Below are positions 36,313 through 45,222 of a stretch of DNA of 64,000 nucleotides, in pieces. Position numbers and translations under genes: made by a program. Source of the DNA: Actinomadura syzygii (GTDB lineage: Bacteria > Actinomycetota > Actinomycetes > Streptosporangiales > Streptosporangiaceae); the NCBI RefSeq assembly GCF_008085905.1, contig NZ_VSFF01000004.1, forward strand, positions 434,001 to 498,000. The letters run 5' to 3'. A model generated the notes under the pieces. The model had not been told where the DNA came from. It saw only the letters and a list, made by a program, of their open reading frames with translations, and did no database searches. The first letter of the stretch is position 1. Each line of letters opens with the position of its first letter.

Positions 36313-36695
36313 CTAGGGCAAACGGTTATCCGGGCACAGGCTGAGGACGCCGTCGATGTGCCGCAGCAGCCAGGCCGCCGCGGCGGCTGGTCCGCGGTGT
36401 CGAGGAGAGTGCGAGAGGTCGCGAAGTTCAGTGACACCTCGTCCACGCCGTGCCGGCGTCCCCAGGGCACGATGTCGGCGATCATTCTTTCGTGCACGCC
36501 GTTGGGGGCGTCGGGGCGGCGTCGCATCGCGTCCAGGGATATCGCCGCGCCCCGCGCGCACGGGACGTAGCGCCGGAACGCGACCGGCTCGCCGTCCACC
36601 CGGCGGCCCACCGCCCACCGCGCGCGATCGTCAAGGAGGCGGCGGTGCGTCAGGAGCGCCAGACTGCCTGAGTCCCACCTGTAAAACGATGGGCC
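36313..36695 (-). pseudogene. C-terminal fragment of an MprF-like (DUF2156) protein, frameshifted
   Basis: The minus strand encodes FYRWDSGSLALL, then EPVAFRRYVPCARGAAISLD, AMRRRPDAPNGVHERMIADI and EVSLNFATSRTLLDTADQ. These are the hallmarks of the lysyl-phosphatidylglycerol synthase C-terminal domain. At about 36393 the frame shifts by one base and the homology resumes as AAAAWLLRHIDGVLSL before a stop. The N-terminal part of the domain and the whole membrane region are missing. It is a relic. Confidence 0.7.
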
Positions 36696-36721
36696 TTCAG
36701 CACCGTGTTCCAGCCCCGGCG

Positions 36722-37618
36722 TCAACGGTCGCCGCGATCGTCTGGCCGGACGGCGGCGCCCCGCGCGCGAGTCGGAGGCCGCCGTCCGGTGCTGGTCGTC
36801 CTGACGCCGTAGGCCATGGCGAGCGCGGCGACGGCGATGATCGCCAGCCGCGCCGGGGACGTCCTGATCTGCTCGTGGAACGCGGTGAGGCCGAGGATGA
36901 CCGAGACCAGGGGTTCGGCGAGCGTCATGGTCGTCAGCGGTGCCGCCAGCGAGCTGTGCTGGAACGCGCTCTGGTTGAGCTGGAGCGCCAGGGTTCCGCT
37001 GCCGATCAGCGCGTACATCTCCCAGTGCAGCGGAAGCGTGAGCGGATGGGAGGTCAGCAGATCCGCGCTGGTCTTGAGCAGCGCCGCGCCGAAGCCGTAA
37101 AGGACGCCGGTGGCCAGGCCGATGTAGGCACCCGAGCGGGCCCCCCTGACCGTGCGCCGCGCCAGCAGGAGCAGGACCAGCACCGTCACCCCGATGAGCA
37201 CCCCGGACACGAGCCAGGCGGCCCCGGTCGGACGGTTGGTCCCCGCCTTCGGGTCGGCGGCGGCGAGGAAGGCGACCAGCCCCGCCGTGGCGAAGGCGAC
37301 CCCGATGAGGTCGCGCCGGTGCGGGCGGCGGCGGTCGAGCACGGCCTCCGTCGGCACCGACAGCAGCAGTCCGCTGACCAGGACGGGCTGGACGAGGACG
37401 AGCGTGCCGACGTGCAGCGCCGTGGTGTGCAGGACGATCCCCGCCACGTCGCCGAGTTGCCCGCAGACCCAGATCGGATGGTGCAGCAGCCGCCACAGCA
37501 GCCGCACGTCGAACAGCCGGTGGCGGACCTCGTGGAACGCCGCGTGGTGCTGGAACGCCGCCGCGACTGCGAAGAACACCGCCGCCGCCAGGGCCAGCGC
37601 GATCGCCAGGAGGCTCAT
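36722..37618 (-). CDS. DMT superfamily (EamA-like) membrane transporter
   Basis: A 298-residue protein with about nine to ten hydrophobic segments in two halves. The first begins MSLLAIALALAAAVFFAVAAA; the second contains GLATGVLYGFGAALLKTSADLL and APLTTMTLAEPLVSVILGL, the conserved P-hinge of EamA repeats. The ATG at 37618 has AGG just upstream in CCAGGAGGCTC. Actinobacterial members of this subgroup are uncharacterised exporters. It lies directly downstream of nothing on its strand and is probably a single-gene unit. Confidence 0.8.
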   Translation of the reverse strand: MSLLAIALALAAAVFFAVAAAFQHHAAFHEVRHRLFDVRLLWRLLHHPIWVCGQLGDVAGIVLHTTALHVGTLVLVQPVLVSGLLLSVPTEAVLDRRRPHRRDLIGVAFATAGLVAFLAAADPKAGTNRPTGAAWLVSGVLIGVTVLVLLLLARRTVRGARSGAYIGLATGVLYGFGAALLKTSADLLTSHPLTLPLHWEMYALIGSGTLALQLNQSAFQHSSLAAPLTTMTLAEPLVSVILGLTAFHEQIRTSPARLAIIAVAALAMAYGVRTTSTGRRPPTRARGAAVRPDDRGDR

Positions 37619-37961
37619 CCGGACCGGGCCCTGGGCCCGAGGACCGCGCGCATCGTCAGGCGCACCTCCCCCGCCCGCGCCATGGCGGCGTCCCACCCGC
37701 GCTCACCAGGCGAAACAGCCGCATCTTCCCGACTCCGTTCCCGGCGCGGCAGGCCCTTAACAAAGACGGCCCCTCCTTTACCGGCCTTGACCGGTGCGCG
37801 GCGCTCGCGGAGACAGTCGGCACGACGCAGTGCCGGAAAGTTGGCCTGCGCACCCTCACCGGCGAGCCGCGCGATCGCCGCCCCCCTCCTCGGGCCGGGG
37901 CGTGTAACCCAGGCGCATATGTAGTTGTGGACGTTTCGTACGTCGGACAGAGGAGGATCCG
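37619..37961. other. 343-bp intergenic region between divergent genes
   Basis: No gene is evident. The region between the transporter start and the small membrane protein must hold both promoters. The last 60 bases are AT-richer and carry the strong GAGGAGG site of the downstream gene. Confidence 0.4.
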
Positions 37962-38228
37962 ATGAGGACACGTGTCGCCGAGGAAACGATGTCGGCCAGT
38001 ACGCTGACCACCGGTCATCGGCAAGGAAGAAGTCGTAGGCAGCGCCGGGTACGGGCTCTCGCACTGGGCGCGCTGCTCGCCGCACTCCTCGGATTCGCCA
38101 CGGCGATCGAATACGGCCTCGCCGTCAGCCATGACCAAGCCGCGTCCGCTTCGGACGCCCCCGCCGCCGGACACGGCTCCGTCGTCACCAATGGCGACGG
38201 CACGGCCATAGGTATGGGTCGCTACTAG
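37962..38228 (+). CDS. small membrane-anchored hypothetical protein
   Basis: An 88-residue protein with a basic N-terminus (RQGRSRRQRRVR), one hydrophobic segment (ALALGALLAALLGFATAIE) and a short Ala/Gly/Ser-rich outer tail. GAGGAGG lies five to six bases before the ATG at 37962, a strong sign of translation. No family is recognised. It ends just before a long hairpin. Confidence 0.65.
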   Translation: MRTRVAEETMSASTLTTGHRQGRSRRQRRVRALALGALLAALLGFATAIEYGLAVSHDQAASASDAPAAGHGSVVTNGDGTAIGMGRY

Positions 38229-38265
38229 GTCGAGGCCGGATTACACAACAGAGTTTTCCGGCGGG

Positions 38266-38315
38266 GTGAAAGCTGGTCGCCGATCTCGTTTCTCGAGATG
38301 GCGACCAGTTTTCAC
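38266..38315. terminator. long bidirectional hairpin
   Basis: GTGAAAGCTGGTCGCC (38266-38281) pairs with GGCGACCAGTTTTCAC (38300-38315) with one G-T wobble, and after a one-base bulge ATCTCG (38283-38288) pairs with CGAGAT (38294-38299) around a 5-base loop. It separates two convergent small genes. Confidence 0.75.
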
Positions 38316-38348
38316 AAACCCGCGTCACGAGGGCGCGAGTTCACTCCG

Positions 38349-38630
38349 TCAGGCGCGCTGCGGCCCGCTGACCAGGGCGCGAATCGCCCGCGCCAGCACC
38401 ACGATCGGCACCACGAACACGTAGAAGAAGATCTCGTACGAGCCGCCGTCGAAAATGAAGCCCAGGTAGACGCCGTAACCGAGCATCCCGATGCCCAGCG
38501 CGACGTACAGGAGCCGCTCCGTGACCTTGGAGCCCGGCAGTGCCGCCGCGACGGCCATCAGCACGCCGGACGCCATCAGCGCGATGACGTACCAGGAGAA
38601 CAGGGGCTCGGCACTGAAATCGAAGTTCAT
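38349..38630 (-). CDS. small three-helix membrane protein
   Basis: A 93-residue protein with three hydrophobic segments (about residues 10-32, 38-60 and 64-88). The initiation context is CGCAAGGAAGCAG before the ATG at 38630, giving AAGGA at good spacing. It is conserved-looking in composition but I do not recognise a family. Confidence 0.65.
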   Translation of the reverse strand: MNFDFSAEPLFSWYVIALMASGVLMAVAAALPGSKVTERLLYVALGIGMLGYGVYLGFIFDGGSYEIFFYVFVVPIVVLARAIRALVSGPQRA

Positions 38631-38735
38631 CTGCTTCCTTGCGCGGGGGATGGATAACCGAAAACGGCAGGACTATAGCGCAAGGAAGATCGACGAGTTG
38701 TAGGGATTTCACAGAATCCCCGTTCCAGGTTCGAT

Positions 38736-38779
38736 CAAGCCGAAGGCCGTTTCGGGCCGGTGACTATGCCTTCGGCTTG
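38736..38779 (-). terminator. 12-bp hairpin after the response regulator
   Basis: CAAGCCGAAGGC (38736-38747) and GCCTTCGGCTTG (38768-38779) are exact reverse complements, 52 bases downstream of the regulator stop on the minus strand. Confidence 0.6.
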
Positions 38780-38830
38780 GCGCGGAGGCGCGCGACAAGG
38801 GCTGAGACGCCGACCGGGGCGGGTGCCGGG

Positions 38831-39547
38831 CTAGGTGGCGTCGGTGTCTGCGTCCGTTCCAGTGTCCGTTTCGGTGTCTTTCTCGGTGCGGGTGTCGATT
38901 CGGTAGCCGACGCCGGGGACCGTGGCGATCAGCCATGGTTGGCCGAGTCGCTTGCGCAGCGCCGAGACGGTGATGCGAACCGCGTTGGTGAAGGGGTCGG
39001 CGTTGGCGTCCCAGGCCCGTTCCAGCAGCTCTTCGGCGCTGACGACACCGCCCTGGGCGGCGACCAGGACTTCGAGGACGGCGAACTGCTTGCGGGTGAG
39101 CGCGACGTAGTGCCCGTCGCGGAAGACCTCCCGGCGGAACGGGTCCAGCCGCAGGCCCGCGATCTCGCTGACCGGCGGCCGGGCGTACGCGCGTCTGCGG
39201 TCCAGCGCCCGTAGCCGCAGCACCAGCTCGCGGAGCTCGAACGGCTTGGTGAGGTAGTCGTCGGCGCCGAGCCCGAACCCCGACGCCTTGTCGTCGATGC
39301 GGTCGGCGGCGGTGAGCATGAGGATCGGGATGCCGCTGCCGGACGCGACGATCCGCCGGGCGACCTCGTCGCCGGACGGGCCGGGGATGTCGCGGTCGAG
39401 GACCGCGAGGTCGTAGGAGTTGACGCTGAGCAGTTCGAGGGCGGAGTCCCCGTCACCGGCGATGTCGGCGGCGATCGCCTCCAGCCGGAGCCCGTCCCGG
39501 ACGGCTTCGGCCAGGTAGGGCTCGTCTTCCACGATCAGCACGCGCAT
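38831..39547 (-). CDS. OmpR/PhoB-family response regulator without a linked kinase
   Basis: A 238-residue regulator. The receiver domain has the acidic pocket VEDEP, phospho-acceptor D51 in LAVLDRDIPG, the T/S in MLTAAD and K101 in DYLTKPFELREL. The C-terminal winged helix (residues 128-220) ends GVGYRID. After it comes a peculiar tail of alternating Asp, Thr and Glu (KDTETDTGTDADTDAT). In this family the gene normally overlaps a histidine kinase gene; here 50 bases of DNA and a terminator follow instead, so it is an orphan. Confidence 0.9.
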   Translation of the reverse strand: MRVLIVEDEPYLAEAVRDGLRLEAIAADIAGDGDSALELLSVNSYDLAVLDRDIPGPSGDEVARRIVASGSGIPILMLTAADRIDDKASGFGLGADDYLTKPFELRELVLRLRALDRRRAYARPPVSEIAGLRLDPFRREVFRDGHYVALTRKQFAVLEVLVAAQGGVVSAEELLERAWDANADPFTNAVRITVSALRKRLGQPWLIATVPGVGYRIDTRTEKDTETDTGTDADTDAT

Positions 39548-40097
39548 GGCTCAAGCCTAGGCAACACGGCGTATCGCCGACGTATGCAAACGAGTTAGAC
39601 CGGCAGCCCCCTTACCTGTACGCGAGCCGGTCAGCGATCTTAAGAATGCACCTGTAGTGCACCCTGCGCGCCGTCGTCGGCCTCGTCGACGGCGTGTACA
39701 GCCACCACTCCGCCCGCGCCCTCTTCATCGCGCACGGCGGCAGACCGCAGGACGCCGTCTGACCAGATGAGCAACGGATCCATCGCCGCTACCAGCGGCA
39801 GCGCCGCTCCAGCTCCCAGAACAGGAGCAACTGGGAGCACGAAGCTCAAGGTCGGCGCCGCGGCCGTCGTGGTAGCCGACTACTACGCGCTCGCCCTGGC
39901 CGGGGGCACCGCCAAGAGACGGCCCGCCGCTCCTCCGCTGGAGGACAGCGGGCCGTTTGTCGCGTCCACGCTGCCTCGGCACTACCTACCCGCCCACGGT
40001 GATCAATCCAGGCAGAAGCGCTATCGGCACCTTCCGCTGCTTCCAGGCCCTGGGCTGACCCCCACCTTGTATGAGCCCCCAGCCGTGGCACGAGGAG
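39548..40097. other. 550-bp region of decayed coding DNA
   Basis: Fragments without complete genes. The plus-strand bases 39656-39763 read as TLRAVVGLVDGVYSHHSARA continuing to a TGA, resembling the tail of some protein I cannot name. A following ATG at 39767 opens a frame with no family resemblance. Codon bias changes repeatedly, suggesting remnants. Confidence 0.35.
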
Positions 40098-40457
40098 ATG
40101 CGCAACGGCGCCAGGAGGCCCCGACCGATGCCCCGTTCTCCTCTGTCCGTGACCAGGCCCCTGACGGGGCCGCAGCAGGCCGGCCCCGGCGAACTCAAGG
40201 AGTGCTTCACCCGCGGGCTCATCGTGCTGGACGCCAACGCCCTGTTCGCGGCCTATCGGCTCCCGGCCGCCCGCGCCGGGTACACCGCCGTGCTGCGCGC
40301 CCTCCGCGGCGCCTTCGCAAAGGGCGCCGAAACCCAGCGCACCCGGGCCGCAATGGCGGCCGCCTCGCCTGCCTGTGACAACTCGCTCCGCGTTGACGAA
40401 CGACCACCCTGCGACCCGCTTCTCAAGGAAGGTCACCGAAGCCCAACGGCCCGCTGA
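40098..40457 (+). pseudogene. 5' fragment of a PIN-like (DUF4935) domain protein
   Basis: Residues around 35-65 of this 119-residue frame read ELKECFTRGLIVLDANALFA followed by AYRLPAARAGYTAVLRAL. They closely follow the start of PIN-like DUF4935 proteins, in which a D-x-N opens a metal-dependent nuclease fold and is followed by a YR segment. The rest of the domain, with the remaining acidic residues and the large helical part, is missing; the sequence becomes unrelated after about residue 75. A defence or toxin-type nuclease gene was probably truncated here. Confidence 0.55.
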
Positions 40458-40708
40458 AAACTCACCTTTCTGCAGGACCTTCCTGAGGCCGCAATCGGCC
40501 AACCCGACGACCGCCTTCTCGATTCGCTTCGCCCTTCCCAGTGATCACCTCAGCACCACAATTTCTTCCCATCTGTCGATCATCGAGCGGACCGCTTGTC
40601 ATCAGATGCCAATTGAGTCGGCCGGGAGCCCGCGCCCGCTTCACAATTGGGTCTGGGTACGGACCATCGGCCGACGTAACCTCCCGGGAACCACACCTTG
40701 GAGGAATA

Positions 40709-41278
40709 ATGCAAAGGTCCCCCGCCAGCCTCGTCGTCGGCTTCGCCGCTCTCCTGGCTACCTGGCTCGTCCCGGCCAGTGCGTCCGCTCAGCAGACGAC
40801 ATGGACGGTTTCCCCAGGTGGCACGTTCACCGCCGAGGGAGACGTCCGGCTCAACGAACTGAACTGCTACGTGCGCTTCAGCGGCGATTTCCTCGACAGT
40901 TCCGGGCAGGGCCAGATCGACAAGGTGACGGTTCACGGCTGCTCCGGCACAAACAACCTGGGCTACCCCACCTTCCGAGTTCCGATCACCATGACGGCCA
41001 CCCGGTACCTATCTTCCATCGACACGGTGTCCGCATCGCTCTCCCCCCTCGTCATCGACATTGGCGGACAGTGTCCGATCAGGATCGGCAGCCCGACGGA
41101 TCGCGTGGGTAAGAGCGAAGTCCTGTACCGGAACCAGAGGGTTGAAATGTGGTTGAGCACCGGCATCGGCGGTGGCTTGGAGGTCTGGGATCCCCGTAAC
41201 TGCTACGAGCCGGAAACCGTGTCCATCAACACCGGTCTCGCCGTGACCCCGGCCCAGACGATCCGCCCCGCCGAATAG
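40709..41278 (+). CDS. secreted hypothetical protein
   Basis: A 189-residue protein with a clear signal peptide (MQRSPASLVVGFAALLATWL, cleavage after ASA near residue 29). The mature part is beta-rich and contains four cysteines (NCYV, HGCSG, GQCPI, NCYEP) that may pair. GGAGGA precedes the ATG at 40709. It resembles other small actinomycete exoproteins in layout but I do not assign a family. The upstream 100 bases are AT-rich. Confidence 0.75.
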   Translation: MQRSPASLVVGFAALLATWLVPASASAQQTTWTVSPGGTFTAEGDVRLNELNCYVRFSGDFLDSSGQGQIDKVTVHGCSGTNNLGYPTFRVPITMTATRYLSSIDTVSASLSPLVIDIGGQCPIRIGSPTDRVGKSEVLYRNQRVEMWLSTGIGGGLEVWDPRNCYEPETVSINTGLAVTPAQTIRPAE

Positions 41279-41477
41279 GAACGCCCCCAAGTAGCCGACT
41301 CAGGCGGGACCGGAACGGCGGGCGGCCGACGACGCCATGTCCGCGGGAAGGCGGGGCGTGTCAGCGTGGCCGAAGGACCACGACCAGGTCGGCTGCGGTG
41401 AGCCCCGCGCCAGCGAGCACCGCCTCCAGGGCCGGAACATGCCGCCGAGATATGCAAACCCGGACCGCCGCCTCTGA

Positions 41478-42065
41478 TCAGCCCGCGTAGGAGCGTCCGG
41501 TCGCGGTCGCGGCGTGAGATCCGGGTTCGTCGGCGCCGGACGACGACCGCCAGTACCAGCGGGACGCCAGTGCGGCCAGCCCGGCTCCGGAGGCGTTGAG
41601 CAGCACGTCGTCCACCGAGGACACGCGGTCCAGCCACAGGACGTACTGCGCGGTCTCGACCAGGGCCGAGCAGCCCGCCCCGAGCAGCAGGATCCGCGTC
41701 ACCGACGCCAGCGCCGGGAACCGCAGCGGGACGAGGAATCCGAGCGCCGCGAACACCAGCAGGTTGCCGACGACCTGGCCCGTCGGCATCGTGGCCAGGT
41801 CCCGCAGCGGCACCAGGCTCACCCGGCCGGGGACGATGCCCGCCCCCGGGCCCGGCAACATGATCATCCAGATTCCCGGCGCCGTCCCGTAGAGGATGCC
41901 GACGTCCGCGAGTGACGTTCGCCACGCCCGGGCGGACGTGGCGCCGGCGGCTTTCCGGCGGTGTGCCAGCACCCACACCGCAAGCGCCGCCAAGGGCAGG
42001 ACGGCCACCGTGATGAACACGACGCCGGTGAACGTCCCGGCCAAGCTCTGCCATCCCCTGATCAC
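41478..42065 (-). CDS. VanZ family membrane protein
   Basis: A 195-residue membrane protein of the VanZ-like family. It has an N-terminal helix, a second around residue 60, and the core LRDLATMPTGQVVGNLLVFAALGFLVPLRF followed by SALVETAQYVLWLDRVSSVDDVLLNASGAGLAAL. The E-x-x-Q and DDVLLN-x-x-G motifs are the family hallmark. VanZ confers low-level teicoplanin resistance in enterococci; most actinobacterial homologues have unknown roles in the cell envelope. GGGAGG precedes the GTG start. Confidence 0.87.
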   Translation of the reverse strand: MIRGWQSLAGTFTGVVFITVAVLPLAALAVWVLAHRRKAAGATSARAWRTSLADVGILYGTAPGIWMIMLPGPGAGIVPGRVSLVPLRDLATMPTGQVVGNLLVFAALGFLVPLRFPALASVTRILLLGAGCSALVETAQYVLWLDRVSSVDDVLLNASGAGLAALASRWYWRSSSGADEPGSHAATATGRSYAG

Positions 42066-42269
42066 GCTGCCTCCCGCTTCCGTCTCGCCCCATTGAAGAC
42101 GGTGGGCGGTTGCGGCGGCGTATGCGGTTTTCGATACGCCCGCGATACACGCGTCCCGGCACGGAGGAGGGCCCTAGTCGCGCCGGGGGGCCTCCAAGAC
42201 AATCATCGGGTGACTCCCGGCATCCCCGCGAGCCGTCGGCGCGACGCCACGGCCCGGCCGGATCTCCTA

Positions 42270-42285
42270 TATTCCTATAGGAATA
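42270..42285. promoter_or_regulatory. 16-nt AT-rich palindrome upstream of the M1 peptidase gene
   Basis: TATTCCTATAGGAATA is a perfect palindrome 26 bases before the peptidase ATG, in the position of the promoter. It overlaps TATATT and TATAGG, which could serve as the -10 box. A dimeric regulator bound here would occlude RNA polymerase. Confidence 0.6.
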
Positions 42286-42311
42286 GTAGAGTTTGCGAAG
42301 GAGTGCTCCCC

Positions 42312-43790
42312 ATGCGAAGAACCCCCCTCCTTGCCGTCACGGCCGCAGCCACCGGCGTGGTGCTGTGCGCCACCTCGGCCCTCGCCGCCCCCGGGCCGGG
42401 CGCGCCCGGGATCGGCGACCCGTACTACCCGGACTACGGGAACGGCGGGTACGACGTCGGCCACTACGACCTCGACCTCAAGTACCAGCCCGCCACCGAC
42501 ACGCTCCAGGGCACCGCCAAGATCACGGCTCGGGCCACCCAGGACCTCAGCCGCTTCAACCTCGACTTTCTGCTCGACACCCAGAAGGTCACGGTCAACG
42601 GTCGCAAAGCGGTGTTCGCCAAGTCCGGTGCGCACGAACTGGTGATCACGCCCGCGCGCGCTCTGCGCAAGGGCTCGCGGATCGAAATAGCGGTGTCCTA
42701 CTCGGACGTGCCGTCCACGAAGAAGTACAACGACTACGTCGGATGGGCCAGGACGCCGGACGGAGCGGTCGCCGCCCAGGAGCCGGAGAGCGCCTGGTGG
42801 TGGTTCCCCAGCAATGACCATCCGCTCGACAAGGCCAGCTACGACATCAGGATCACGGTTCCCGAGGGCCTCCAGACGATCAGCAACGGCGAGCCACGCC
42901 GCAGCCGCACGTCCCATGGCTGGACGACCACCGCCTGGCACGAGGCCAAGCCGCAGGCGACCTACCTGGCCACACTCGCGGTCGGGAAGTTCGAGGTCCA
43001 CCAGGGCCGCACCGAGAGCGGTCTGCCCGTCATCACCGCCTACAGCCCGGACGTCGCCCCGGCGCTGCTCAAGGCGGCCAAGGCGAGCATCGAACTCACC
43101 CCGGAGATCGTCGACTGGGCGAGCACGGTGTTCGGGCCCTACCCCTTCACGTCGATCGGCGGCTACGTCCCGAACGTCAAGTCGCGTTTCTCGCTGGAGG
43201 AGCAGACGCGGGTCTTCTACAGTCCCGCCGCGTTCGCCTCGGGCGTCCGGCCCTATCTGATCGTCCACGAGAACGCCCACCAATGGTTCGGTGACAGCGT
43301 TTCGCTCACGACCTGGCGCGACATCTGGCTGAACGAGGGATTCGCCTCGTATGCCGAGTGGCTGTGGTCGGAGAAGACCGGGCAGGGCACCGCCGCCGAG
43401 GTCGCGAAGAAGACCTATGACAGTTACCCGGCCGACGACCCGTTCTGGAAGGTCAAGGTCGCGGATCCCGGTCCCGGCGAGAACCAGTTCCATGACGCCG
43501 TCTACGACCGAGGGGCCCTGACCCTCCAAGCGCTGCGCGCGGCGGTCGGCGACGCGAAGTTCTTCGCCATTCTCCGCACCTGGGTGAAGCGCCACCGTTA
43601 CGGCAATGCCACCACGGCCCAGTTCGAGGCCCTTTCCGAGAAGATCTCCGGAAAGGATCTGCACGGCCTCTTCCAGACCTGGCTTTACACGCCGGGCCGT
43701 CCCGCCTCGCCGCCGCAGCGCGTCGCGGTGGCGTCGAGCCCGCGGAGCTGGAAGGAGATCCGGCAGACCCGCACGCTGGAAGGCCGCTGA
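42312..43790 (+). CDS. secreted M1 family metallopeptidase
   Basis: A 492-residue aminopeptidase-type protein with a signal peptide (VTAAATGVVLCATSALA, residues 9-25). The N-terminal beta domain (YDVGHYDLDLKYQP, ITARATQDL) is followed by the catalytic domain with the zinc site H319-E-N-A-H323 in IVHENAHQWFGDSVSLTTW and E342 in WLNEGFASYAEW. The zinc motif is the HExxH type. It is shorter than PepN (about 870) and lacks the large C-terminal helical domain, as in other secreted actinomycete M1 enzymes. GAAGGA precedes the ATG. Confidence 0.92.
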   Translation: MRRTPLLAVTAAATGVVLCATSALAAPGPGAPGIGDPYYPDYGNGGYDVGHYDLDLKYQPATDTLQGTAKITARATQDLSRFNLDFLLDTQKVTVNGRKAVFAKSGAHELVITPARALRKGSRIEIAVSYSDVPSTKKYNDYVGWARTPDGAVAAQEPESAWWWFPSNDHPLDKASYDIRITVPEGLQTISNGEPRRSRTSHGWTTTAWHEAKPQATYLATLAVGKFEVHQGRTESGLPVITAYSPDVAPALLKAAKASIELTPEIVDWASTVFGPYPFTSIGGYVPNVKSRFSLEEQTRVFYSPAAFASGVRPYLIVHENAHQWFGDSVSLTTWRDIWLNEGFASYAEWLWSEKTGQGTAAEVAKKTYDSYPADDPFWKVKVADPGPGENQFHDAVYDRGALTLQALRAAVGDAKFFAILRTWVKRHRYGNATTAQFEALSEKISGKDLHGLFQTWLYTPGRPASPPQRVAVASSPRSWKEIRQTRTLEGR

Positions 43791-43796
43791 CCCTCA

Positions 43797-43847
43797 CCCG
43801 GCGGTGACCATGCGCTCCGCTCGGAAAGCCGCATGGTCACCGCCGGG
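43797..43847. terminator. 18-bp perfect hairpin between convergent genes
   Basis: CCCGGCGGTGACCATGCG (43797-43814) and CGCATGGTCACCGCCGGG (43830-43847) are exact reverse complements with a 15-base loop. It lies between the M1 peptidase stop and the stop of the lectin-like gene. Confidence 0.8.
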
Positions 43848-43856
43848 GAACGGCTC

Positions 43857-44960
43857 CTATTCGGATGCGCGCTTGCTGCGCAGGACCACTCGGCGGATGA
43901 GCTGCACGTCGGTGAGCGGCCCCGTGGACGCGGCGAACCCGAATTTCACGGTCGCCGGAAGGGCGCGCGGGGCGCGGAATCTCAGCACTTCCTGGAAACC
44001 GTCGTCGTCCTCGAAATCGACGTCGACGGTGACGACCGGGTTGGGGCCGGGCGACACCACGACGCGGACGGTCCGCTTCACCGGTTCGAGGAGCTCTTCG
44101 GCCCGTTCCGCCGACACCCTGGCGGGCATCTTCCTCAGATCGCCGTGGAGTTTGCCGGGTAGCGCCGAAGACCAGCGGCCACTGCCCGACCTGTCCTCGC
44201 TCGAGGCGGCGAGCAGGCAGTAGCCCTGGACGCCGTTGCCGGGGCCGCGGGCGGTCACGAAATTGGGTCCGGGAGCGGGCGGACGGGACGACGTCCCGGC
44301 CGGGGAACGGCGGTCGCAGCCATTCCCTCGCCCTTCCCCGTCGCCGAAGTATTCGCCGAGCGCGTCGAGCCCGATACCGAGATATCCGCCGTCGACGCCC
44401 GGCACGAACTGGGCGTCGGACCTGCCGCCCGGCCGTTTCTGGGCGTAGCCGAGGCTGCCGCCGAACGCGCCCGGCGTCGTGAGGCGCCGCGATCCGTCGG
44501 TGAGGAAGAACGAGATGCCGTCGGCGGGCGACCGCGTCGTATTGCCGTACTGCCATTGCTCGAAGGTCGCCTCGATCCCGTCCCTGGCGGAGAGGGGCGA
44601 GTCGAAGAGCACGGCGCCGGTCTGTTCGGGGTGGGCGTCGGTGAGCTGGAGATATCCGTGCCGTGCCGCGCCGCCGGGCGGCACCGGACCGGCCGGGTCC
44701 CGGCGGCATCCGCGCAGCGGATGGTTCGAGCCATCGGCCGGCGCCTTCCCGCGCGCCGCACCGGTCAGGCACGCGGACCCGTATCCGATGAAACGCGAAT
44801 CCGCGGTGGCTCCCGTGAACGACTCGTCCAGCAGCAGAGAACCCGGACGCCTTGCCGCCTCCGAAGCGTTCCCGGGCAGTGCGTTCCCGGGCAATGCGGC
44901 GGCGACCACGGCCGCGCCGACCCCGATCGACGCGACCATTCGAGTGAACCCATGCCTCAT
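43857..44960 (-). CDS. secreted L-type lectin-like protein
   Basis: A 367-residue secreted protein with signal MRHGFTRMVASIGVGAAVVA. The mature domain has the pattern of legume/L-type lectin folds: LLLDESFTGATADSRF, GAVLFDSPLSARDGIEATFE, ADGISFFLTDGSRRL, GGYLGIGLDALGEYFGDGEGRGN and VTVDVDFEDDDG. The D-G-x-x-F-F-L and GxGLD strands correspond to the metal/sugar region. GAAGGAAGAG precedes the ATG at 44960. Ligand unknown; fold assignment is by pattern only. Confidence 0.7.
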   Translation of the reverse strand: MRHGFTRMVASIGVGAAVVAAALPGNALPGNASEAARRPGSLLLDESFTGATADSRFIGYGSACLTGAARGKAPADGSNHPLRGCRRDPAGPVPPGGAARHGYLQLTDAHPEQTGAVLFDSPLSARDGIEATFEQWQYGNTTRSPADGISFFLTDGSRRLTTPGAFGGSLGYAQKRPGGRSDAQFVPGVDGGYLGIGLDALGEYFGDGEGRGNGCDRRSPAGTSSRPPAPGPNFVTARGPGNGVQGYCLLAASSEDRSGSGRWSSALPGKLHGDLRKMPARVSAERAEELLEPVKRTVRVVVSPGPNPVVTVDVDFEDDDGFQEVLRFRAPRALPATVKFGFAASTGPLTDVQLIRRVVLRSKRASE

Positions 44961-45222
44961 GTTGTTGGCTCTTCCTTCGCGAGTCCGCCGCCGTCTCTCC
45001 ACCGCACTCATATGAACCCGAAGCCGCGACCGGAAACGCGCGGTTCCCCTCTCGTGGAGATCTCCGCGACAGATCATTACGGAACCGCATGTGATCACCC
45101 GTGGCGGTCACGGGCCGGTCTGCGACGATCGGCCGACGCGGCACCCGCGTCCGCGACTGTCCGGGCAACCGTTCCGGGGGTCCAGCCGGTAGTTGTCGGC
45201 AGGAGATCTGCTTGGAGGGTGG

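Noticed and set aside
38631..38830. Histidine kinase partner for the response regulator
   Set aside because: The 200 bases downstream contain only a hairpin and no kinase motifs; none was found elsewhere in the window.
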